Source of the DNA: Euryarchaeota archaeon UBA88
GTDB lineage: Archaea; Thermoplasmatota; Poseidoniia; Poseidoniales; Poseidoniaceae
Direction of reading: 5' to 3'
Length of the DNA stretch: 64,000 bases
Assembly (NCBI GenBank): GCA_002499545.1
Contig: DAME01000028.1
Span: forward strand, 1-64,000
Shown here: positions 34,722 to 43,700 of the stretch, piece by piece
How the letters are laid out: each line of letters begins with the position of its first letter
How positions within the stretch are numbered: the stretch's first letter is position 1
The notes under the pieces: generated by a model
What the model saw: only the letters and a program-made list of their open reading frames with translations
Database searches by the model: none
What the model was told of the DNA's origin: nothing
Made by a program: the position numbers and the translations under genes

Positions 34722-36953
34722 TCAAGCATCCGCTTGAACTTGTAGAAAGTTCTGCAACAAGTGTAAACCGTCCTTTGAACCGATTGACTCAGGATGAAAC
34801 TGTACGCCATAGACTGGAAGGCTTGGGTGGCGCAGTGCCATTACCGTTTCAGACTCCGCTTCATGCGCTGTTTCAATCAGGATTCCATTTGGATTTGACG
34901 TGAGGCAAAGAGAGTTGTAGCGCGTGAATGATGCGGGTGATTCAATCGATTGGAACAGATTCTTTTGTGAGTGATGACATGCACGAGGTGAGCCGTGAAT
35001 AGGCCCGTTGGAATCACGCACGAGGTTCATTCCATCAGCCATTCCAATGGCTTGATGGCCCAAACATATGCCGAGCACAGGGGTGTTGATTTTTCCAGAA
35101 ACGGCGCATCTTGCGATGGTCATTGTGAGAGGCGAATCTTCGGGAGTGCCGGGCCCTGGACCTAAGATTATGTGGGTTGGTTCGCATGATTTAAGCAATT
35201 CAAGAACTGTCGTATCGTCCCATTGTTGTCCACGTTGCCTTGCCTTGATCACCGTGACATCATGGCCTAGTGCTGCCACTGAATGTGCGATGTTGAGCGT
35301 GAATGAGTCGAGGTTATCGATGAGAAGTACGCCTGGCTGGGTCATCGCAACCGATTGTTCATATCTGATTGAGCCGTTGTTTTCTGCCGCAACCGCTAAT
35401 TCTGGAGTGAGTGAATGCGTCCGAATGTCTCTGGTCGGCACCTTTCGTTCGGTTCCATCAATCCATCCACACGCTCTTCGAAGAGCCATTGCTTTCCACT
35501 TTGCCTCTTCCACTTCATTCGCTGCTTCTGAGCCAATTGTGATGCCGCCACCAGCTGCAATCGCACCTTTCCATCGGCCGTGAGTCAATGTTGCCTGCAG
35601 TGTCCGAATCAGAATATTCCATGAGCATTCTCCCGAATGGACGTCAATCCAACCTGCTGAACCAGTCCAAAAGGAGCGCGGTATTTGTTCCAATTCATCG
35701 ATTGCAGCACACACCACCGTTCTAGGACAACCAGTGATACTCCCTCCTGGAAATACCGCCTGTAATGCATCGACTCCAGTCTGTTTTCGTTCCAGTGTAC
35801 CGGTGATTTGTGAAACGAGATGCTGTACGTTGGCGTAGGCTTCTACATCGAACCGTTTGACTTGTACACTGCCTACTTTCGAGACGGCACCGATATCGTT
35901 TCGCATCAAGTCAACCAGCATCCTGTGCTCGGCTCTTTCTTTTTCATCATCAATCATTTCTTGCCGTAATCGTGCCTCTTCCTCATCACTCGAACCCCGT
36001 GGCCTTGTGCCCTTTATTGGAGCGGTATGCAGCGTTTCTCCATCGCATTTGAGCAGTGTTTCCGGCGACGAACTTGCGAGTGCAAAACCGAGGTCAAATG
36101 CTTCAATATAGGCCGAAAACGGTGCCGGATTGTTCAGTGTCAACCGATGAAACACCGTTCGTGGGTGGTCTGGCAGGTCCCCATTCCACCACCTTCCAAC
36201 ATTCAATTGATACAATTGTCCTTCACGAATACTGTTACGAACGGTCTGGATTAATTCGATATGCTGAGCATCATTCAGTGAACTTTTTTCTTCATTGGCT
36301 GCTGGCGGCGAGGGGACTTTGAGTGGTTCATCATAGTGCAAGTATTGTGAGCATTCTTCCGCCCAAGGGTCGTCACAAAGGGCAACAGCACTCATTTCAT
36401 CAGTCTTGATATTGACGACCAGCATTTTATCAATCAGCCACATAATGGTAAGCAACTCATCTTCCTTTGGCGGGTGTTGAAGGCGTATCGGCTGGGTCCA
36501 TTGAACCATATCGTAGGCCAGTGCACCGCTCCAAAAAGGTCGCTTTGGCAGCGATTCAACTGGTTGAGGCTGGAAGGTTTCTTGTGGGGTGAACGGCTTC
36601 AGTTTCTCCATTACTTCGTCAAGCGATGAAGCGAAAAGTGAGGTGAGGTGGTACCAACAACCGTGCTTCCATTCTTCGACTACTGCGACAAACGGCTCCT
36701 TGTTTTTGATAAGTACAATCTCACCTTTCAGCGGGCTGTGCGGTTCTGCCGCGGGATGTGTTGCCCTTTTGGGTTGGCGTACGAGAACTCGGAGTCGTGC
36801 AGGCCCCATCAACATCGAGTATTGAGCAAGATGAGTTGCAGGTCCACCAGAGAGAAGATGGATTTCATCAGGCGCACCGAACCTTACTGCCTTTGGCCCC
36901 AGTAAACCAACATTACGGAGGTGGTTTTGCAATGATAAAAGTCGCAAACTCAT
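34722..36953 (-). CDS. pabBA: aminodeoxychorismate synthase, fused PabB-PabA
   Basis: Makes 4-amino-4-deoxychorismate from chorismate and glutamine, for p-aminobenzoate. The N-terminal about 480 residues are the chorismate-binding synthase: SSPETLL, IKGTRPRGSS, RAEHRMLVDLMRNDIG and VFPGGSITGCPR, the last closer to PabB (PGGSITGAPK) than to anthranilate synthase TrpE. A linker of about 60 residues leads to a class I glutamine amidotransferase with LLIDNLDSFT, LGPGPGTP, the catalytic GICLGHQAI, HGSP and FHPES. The order PabB then PabA is the reverse of the plant and fungal PabA-PabB fusions. A TrpE-TrpG fusion is the main alternative, but the adjacent pabC favours folate. Its start lies 1 bp after the pabC stop. 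Confidence 0.88.
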   Translation of the reverse strand: MSLRLLSLQNHLRNVGLLGPKAVRFGAPDEIHLLSGGPATHLAQYSMLMGPARLRVLVRQPKRATHPAAEPHSPLKGEIVLIKNKEPFVAVVEEWKHGCWYHLTSLFASSLDEVMEKLKPFTPQETFQPQPVESLPKRPFWSGALAYDMVQWTQPIRLQHPPKEDELLTIMWLIDKMLVVNIKTDEMSAVALCDDPWAEECSQYLHYDEPLKVPSPPAANEEKSSLNDAQHIELIQTVRNSIREGQLYQLNVGRWWNGDLPDHPRTVFHRLTLNNPAPFSAYIEAFDLGFALASSSPETLLKCDGETLHTAPIKGTRPRGSSDEEEARLRQEMIDDEKERAEHRMLVDLMRNDIGAVSKVGSVQVKRFDVEAYANVQHLVSQITGTLERKQTGVDALQAVFPGGSITGCPRTVVCAAIDELEQIPRSFWTGSAGWIDVHSGECSWNILIRTLQATLTHGRWKGAIAAGGGITIGSEAANEVEEAKWKAMALRRACGWIDGTERKVPTRDIRTHSLTPELAVAAENNGSIRYEQSVAMTQPGVLLIDNLDSFTLNIAHSVAALGHDVTVIKARQRGQQWDDTTVLELLKSCEPTHIILGPGPGTPEDSPLTMTIARCAVSGKINTPVLGICLGHQAIGMADGMNLVRDSNGPIHGSPRACHHSQKNLFQSIESPASFTRYNSLCLTSNPNGILIETAHEAESETVMALRHPSLPVYGVQFHPESIGSKDGLHLLQNFLQVQADA

Positions 36954-36954
36954 G

Positions 36955-37737
36955 TCACGCCTCCAATGAAGTCCACGTTTCTATGTCCGCGTAATGCTCA
37001 GCCAGAATCGTCCTGCAAAGAGCAGTGAGTGCTGACCCGTGACCCGTATCAACTCCGTCAATACTGATAATTTGGCACACCCCTATGCCACTTCCAACTG
37101 CAACGATTTCCTCAGCGCGTGCCACGAGCCTCTCATTCAATCGACCGTGATGCACGGGTATGCCATGTTTTTCTAATTCAGGAGATAGAATGGAGAGTGT
37201 GATGCTCTCGGTCCCGCCCTCATCGAGCGACGCTATCCATGCTGTTCCATCTTCATCAAGCACGACTGGTGTTGCTCTGTCAGCATCGACCAGCGCATAC
37301 TCATGAACTAGAAGTGCGATGTCAGCACCCTTACTTTGCGCTGTGGCCAGTGCATCACTGTACGGCTTCCATGCACCGTGTTTTGTTCCGTTGATTTTTT
37401 TCATCCAACGAGGTGCAGGCTGGGTGATTGCGTCAATGTCCTCATCTCGAATATCGATGCTCCGTGACGATACAGTCACCTTTCCGCCCGCCGTGCACTG
37501 TATGCGCATCAAGCAGTTCGGATTTCGTTCAACCGCTGCATCCTCTGGCTCTGCTGCTAATTGGGACACGTGTTGAGCGACTTGTTGTTCGAAATCATCC
37601 GGCAGTTGAATTCTCAAACGGCTCGAATGGCGCTTCATCCGAGCCAAATGAAGGTTCCAATCTGCGAGAGAGTGTCTGCCATCCCATGCAGCGGTTGTGA
37701 ACACTGCATCCCTCGGATTACCGACATCATCGACCAT
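36955..37737 (-). CDS. pabC: 4-amino-4-deoxychorismate lyase (class IV aminotransferase)
   Basis: A 260-residue PLP enzyme of fold type IV. The Schiff-base lysine is in KINGTKHGAW, KPYSDALA follows, and a cofactor-phosphate loop is recognisable near GSGIGVCQI. In this context it should eliminate pyruvate from aminodeoxychorismate to give p-aminobenzoate. Branched-chain or D-amino-acid aminotransferase activity cannot be excluded on sequence alone, but the one-base gap to pabBA argues for PabC. GAGGGG lies 5 nt before the ATG. The gene begins 9 bp after the stop of the giant surface protein on the same strand, so part of its transcription may come from that promoter. Confidence 0.8.
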   Translation of the reverse strand: MVDDVGNPRDAVFTTAAWDGRHSLADWNLHLARMKRHSSRLRIQLPDDFEQQVAQHVSQLAAEPEDAAVERNPNCLMRIQCTAGGKVTVSSRSIDIRDEDIDAITQPAPRWMKKINGTKHGAWKPYSDALATAQSKGADIALLVHEYALVDADRATPVVLDEDGTAWIASLDEGGTESITLSILSPELEKHGIPVHHGRLNERLVARAEEIVAVGSGIGVCQIISIDGVDTGHGSALTALCRTILAEHYADIETWTSLEA

Positions 37738-37746
37738 GAGTACCCC

Positions 37747-40700
37747 TCAAAGCAAGTCATCCAAGAATGATGTATCAATGCTCGCCTTCGGGAGTTGTGG
37801 TGCAGATGAATCGACCAGTTCATTCATCAGGGCATTGTTCTGAACTGGCTGCAAGACGGGCTGTTGCGCTTGATAGGTCGTTCGACCGTAGATGTCCTGA
37901 TTGTCAATACGCTGAGCGGCAGCATAAATCTCATCTGCCTGATTCGGGTCAATGACTGGTATTGGTTTGGCGACCGGTGCAGGAGTTGCGGGAGCATATG
38001 CACCCCAATCGTCATCTTGGATTCCCCATGTTGCTTCTTGAAGCTCAAGAGCTTGGTCTCGACTTCGACTTCCGCCCCGAGAGCGGAAGATGGCGATTAG
38101 CAAGAACAGTGCAGTGATCAACAATCCTGCTGCAAGCAGGTTCGGCGTGGTTAGCAGCGATGAGAATTGATTGGTTTCTGACCCTTCGCCCTCGGCAGGT
38201 GTATCTCCGTTCGCTCTGTATGCATCCAACATCATTGGGGACACTTGTTCTTTTTCAAAGAGGTCATCAAATGGCGATACTGCGACGTACCATGCTGTGG
38301 AGTTCACCAAACCTTCGTAGGTATTCGGAGTGATTAAGAACGAATTTGAAGCCTTGATTTCGGCAACTTCGTCGGCTTCTTCAACCGAAGAGAATTCTTG
38401 GCTGGAAATGTAGACTCTGTAGCCACGCACGCTCGGGTCGTCAGCATGGTTCCATTCAACCAAGATGTTGACTTCTTCATTCCACGACAGCGTGACTCCG
38501 TCGATGTCGTCAAGATAGCCTCCAAGATCATCAACGCCATCGTCAACTGCCTGAGAAGAGGCGGAGACAAGGTTTGATTCAAGGGCGTTTCCAGCAGTAT
38601 CTCGTACAACAACTACAGCCCATATCTCCTGGCCTGCAATGACGGGTGTATCGCCAGCGACCACATCAATCGTGAACGGTAATTCTGGCATTCGTGACAG
38701 TGTAGCAATTGGAGAGGTTGGCCCCGTACTTCCGATGCCGATGCTGTCGAATGACCATGTTGCGGCATAAATTTCGTAGGCTGCAACATCACTGGCTTCA
38801 CTGAGTTCAAAATCGATGAGTAAGGCACTTCCGTCGTCGTTTGGACGGTCGTAGAGGTCCACGCTTTCCAGAATGTTAGGAGCGGTGGTATCCTGTAAGT
38901 TATCGACCGGTATCACCGAAGCCATCGGTAAGTCTGTGAGGTGCACGTTGCCTGCAAGGTCGTGAACGGTGACAACCACGAACAATTCAATATCAGGTTG
39001 AATAATTCCTGGAACCGCATCAACGATGCTTTCACCACCATACAGCGCAGTCGAGATTGAGAGTTCGATTGGGTTGTAATCTTCATCAATCCACTGCTTG
39101 TTGATTTTCAAGCAAGCGCACGCTCCCTCATCGTCTCCAAACGCTGCCCAAGCAATCGATAGATCAGAGATTGGCTGGTCAGCAGCCCAAACAATGTAAT
39201 GCGAGAAATCGTCTGCATCTGAAATAGTCCAGACCACGTCGACCGCAGTTCCATCATCATCGGGGTGGTCAAAAGCTTCCACGGAACCTACTCGGTCCGG
39301 TGTTCCACCGGTTCCAGCAGTATTTCGCAGAGGTGTAACTTCAATCAAGTCGACATCATCGAGGTTTGCATTCAACCAGTCATCGTAAGCTACCACGCCG
39401 ACGTAGTATGTTTGACCGTCTTGGAGTCCAACGCCATCAATGCTGGTTACAGTGGTTGAGGTTTCAGTACAGTCGTCAATGATTTTCGCTTGAGAGAACG
39501 CATCATCATCGACTGACGTTGTGGTCATTGGGCCATCTGTATCGTCCCATGTTCGCATGAAGATTGTATAGAATGTGCAGTCCTCAGCAGGATTTTCATC
39601 CCATGATACCGTGATTCTTCCCCCTTCATCATCTGGTGTATCAATCGCATCGACGTTTTGCATCTTTGGAGGCGGGGTGTTATCGTTCAGCCCACCTGTG
39701 GGGACGACGGGGCCAATGATGAGAGGTCGCATCAAGTCTTCTTGCCCAGATTCGTCAACGCAGGTTAGCCCAAGCCAGTACGGTCGACCAGCATCGAGTG
39801 AAAGCACGGTTGTGTTACCGTCCTGGCGAACAACATCTGCTGTTGCAGTGAGTCCGAGAACATCGGTAAGGCTCACCGTGGAGGCGTACACTCTGGTACT
39901 TGCAAGGTCAAGGGATGTACAACGTGCCCATTCGACTTCAAGATCGCCATCAGACCCACCTTCATGTGGGCCGGCATTAGCCCAAAGCGGTGCCATTGGG
40001 ACTTCATCAGTCGGTGAAGCAGGCCCTACTACTGCGGAAGGAGTTCCGAGGTGGCCGTCGTCGTATTCGACTACAACGACCGCATAGTAATCTTGACCGT
40101 CGACAAGCGGAACACCGTTCGCAGTTGTTACTTCGCTGGATAGGCGGCTGTGCAGTGAGACTGCTTTGTCAATGGTTCGTCCTGCGAGGTCTGCAGCTGT
40201 AAGTGGCAATCCAGCCGTGGTCGTGAACGGTCCGTCGTTAACGTACACGAGGTATCGTGCAAAATTGTCATCATGAACGAGGCTCCAGTTTGCTAACAGC
40301 GCACTCCCCCCATCGTCCGGGCGGTCAAGAAGTCCTGTCATTGAAACGGGTGTTTCAGTACGAACATAGTCATACACGAGCCGCACATGCATTGAACCAT
40401 TTGACGGAGAGCGAAGCGTCATCTGTAAAAATTGAGTTCCGTTGATAATGACGCCGTTATCGACAGCAAATTGGAGCGATGTTTCGAAATTCTCAGAGTT
40501 GGCTAGTTCAATGGTAGCGTTGTACTTCAGGCTGTTCGATTGTGCCCACGTTGCTGCATTGTTAACAGGTGAAGAGAATGCGAGAGGTACCGTTTGGAAC
40601 AGAATTCCGTTGGTTCCGGCAACGCCGAATGCGGGATTTAAGGTGACGACTGAAGAGAGGTTGGCGAGAGATATTTCCATGCCGGGATGCGTCATTTCTG

Positions 40701-43700
40701 AAATGTCCCGTGTCACGAGATTGAACCCGACATTCAACGGGTCTGCGAAGCGGACTGATTCGCGTTCAATTTCAGTGAATTGCGGATTGTTTTCAAATCC
40801 AAACAATCCGTCGCCATCGGTTGTGAGCCAAATATAATCGGATGAAATCGTGCCTCCAGTAACACTTTCCATAGCGAACATTTTGACACTTTGGTGGCTG
40901 CTTGAGCGTGCTTCAAGTATCGAGACACCGTTGTTTCCAAATGCAACAAGATGATCTCCATCACTGACCATCTTTTCAACCGGCCATCCAATCACTTGGT
41001 ACGAAGGGACACCCGATTCGAATTGGTTTGCAGTGCTGTTCCAGTGGGCCATTGGACCAATATCGGTCGCTACGTGTACGCCCCAGTAGTCTTTTGCAAG
41101 GGCGTCGACGTTGTTCGACGGGAGTTGGTCAAATTCATGCCCTACGATTGTCCCAGATGAAAGCCCAATGGTCGTGACCGCAGGACGTTCGTTTCCAGCA
41201 CCGTCGTGGCCGATAAACAGCGTGTTTTCGTTTCCGGTAGCGGATGAAGAATACGAGGTTAGTGACCGAGCAGATGTCCCCATTAATCCACCAGCAGACG
41301 TGTACACTGTGGTTGCATTGTTAGTAAGATTCATGGATAAAACGCCAGCTGGCGTTGCCATCCAAACATCATTTCCTTCGACCAGTATGTCTTCGACAAT
41401 GTTGGTAGGCAGGCCATCAGATGTGGTGAGAGGATTCAACCAGTCACCAGCTGAATAATCCCATCTTCCAACGCCCCCATTGGTGGCGATGTAGAGAACA
41501 TTGCTCGTGGAAGCAAAGTTGTTGATTCCGTTTGAAGGCAAACCTCCGAGGAGTTTTCCGTTTCCGTATCCGGTTTGAAGGTCGTACAGTTGAACTCCTG
41601 CAGCAGATCCAGCGCTACCCATTAATCCGAGAACCAATGTTGTTCCATCAAGTACCATTCCGTCAAGATTATTGTGCAGTCCACCGTTGATGCGGGTGAC
41701 AATGCCAGTTAGCGTGTCGAGTTTGTACAATCCAGTCGGTGATGAAGCAATGTACAAATCAGTTCCAATGAGTTCGGCATCTTGCGCTTTACTGTTGGCT
41801 GCCATCGTCCAACCTTCTTGCCAAAGTATTGACCCGTCTGACTGCCGTTCTCCTTGAAGCAATCCTGCTCCACTTGACTGGCCCTGTCCTTGATTCGTTC
41901 CAGCAGTTGTGACCCAGAGGTGGGTCGAATTACCGGTCATGGTGGAGACCTGCCCGCTCACAAGCCCAGGAAGGGTTGCGACTGTGTTTTGGCCCAGAGA
42001 ACTCAGGGTATCGACTCGACTAAATCCAGATGATCCGCCTGCTTGACCCATCAACCACTGGTTGTTAATCCACTGGAACGAAGTGACTGAAGAACCAGCA
42101 CCGTCGATGTTGGCTTGTGCGTTCGAGTTACCCGATGTGGCGATGATGGTGTATCCTCCACCGATGATGTTGTCGCCATCAAGTCCAATTCCGTGTCCGA
42201 GAACGAGTTGACCATTGGCATAATCGATAGCGTCCCACCATACACGATCACTTGGAAGGTTGTTGGTAGCGGTCGTGATTGGAGTGAGCCACGAACCTGT
42301 TGAATAACCGTATTTTTTGATGTCTGCCTCGTCCTCATAAAAGGCTACATACAGTGTATCGGTTGTGTCGCATGCGACACCTGAAACTTGTCTGTTGCCA
42401 AAGTCAGCGCCAGTGAATGAACCTACGAACGTATCATTGGCCATATCGAAGCGAGCAACTCCACCGTTGTTGGCATAAATTCCAACGTGGAGTAAGCCTC
42501 CACATTCAGCCATCGAAAGGGGATAACCACCAGGGGTTCCACTCTGGCCCATCGTGTACTCATTCCAGGTTGTTCCGTCCCAGTGCGACACGTGACCACC
42601 CTGGAATTGTCCAAAGTTGCTGACATCCCCGCCACCTACAACTAGGTTCAACCCGTCACTCCACAATTCATAAATCTGAGAACCGGCGTTGTTTGGAAGA
42701 CCATTCCCTTCTTCCCACATCGTAAGCCATTGATTGGTGGTTTCGTTATATCGGGCCACACCGTCTTCGGTTGCGAACAACACTTCGCCGTTAAATTCGA
42801 GTATTTCGCGGATGGGGAAGTCGAAGTCATCATCGTCCCACGTATCCACGGTAGTCCCATCCGGAGCGACGAGTTCGAGATTACTTTCACCCCATGAAAT
42901 CCACATGTTTCCGGTTGAGGATTCATACGCTGTAACGCGGTCTACCTGGCCAATTGGAAGGATACTGTCATCCCATGAGCCGCTTGAAATGTCCCATTGG
43001 GCAATACCTCCAGAACCATCAGTATTCCACCAGTTTCCTGATGAGACACTTACCATAAGTTTGCCATCAACGATGTTCATACCGTTAACATCGCCACCGT
43101 TTTCATCAAGTTCTGCACCCGCATCCAAGGGGTTCAAACTTGCGTAGTTGGCGATATCAATTCTGTAGACGTTATCGCTGCTTGTGCGGTCATTGTAGTA
43201 CATGATGTTGCCGTCAACTATCATATCGTGAGGATTACCGTTTCCAGCATACAGGCTACTTGTTTTTTCGATATCATAGACTTCTGCCCCAGTGGTGGTG
43301 TTCAACAACTGAAAACCGTCGTCTCCTCCTATCCAGATTTGTCCGGGGTTAATGTCGGCAACCAATCCAGTTGCTTCTTCATTTCCACCATCCAATACAT
43401 TGTCTTCAGTCCAAAGCGTCAGCCATGCATTGTTCGGCATATCATAGCGAGCAATTCCAATTCCGTCCAGAGCAATGTAAGCAATGTCGCCAATCACTTC
43501 AACAGGAGCATTATCAGTTTGTTCACCTGCCTCCCATTCACCGATCACTTCGTACGGAGAGTCAGTAATGATTCCAACACCAGAATTCGTTCCTCCAAAG
43601 ATGTAACCGTATGAATCGGCTTCCACAGAGTAAGTTGCCCAATTTGGCATCCCATCATACGGCGTAAGACAGTCAGGGTCGTCGGATGAGATCTGGCTTA

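Noticed and set aside
39575..40087. Open frame of 170 codons on the plus strand inside the giant surface-protein gene.
   Set aside because: It is a Ser/Pro/Thr-rich shadow of the FN3-coding strand. Several similar shadows occur along this gene because of its codon bias.
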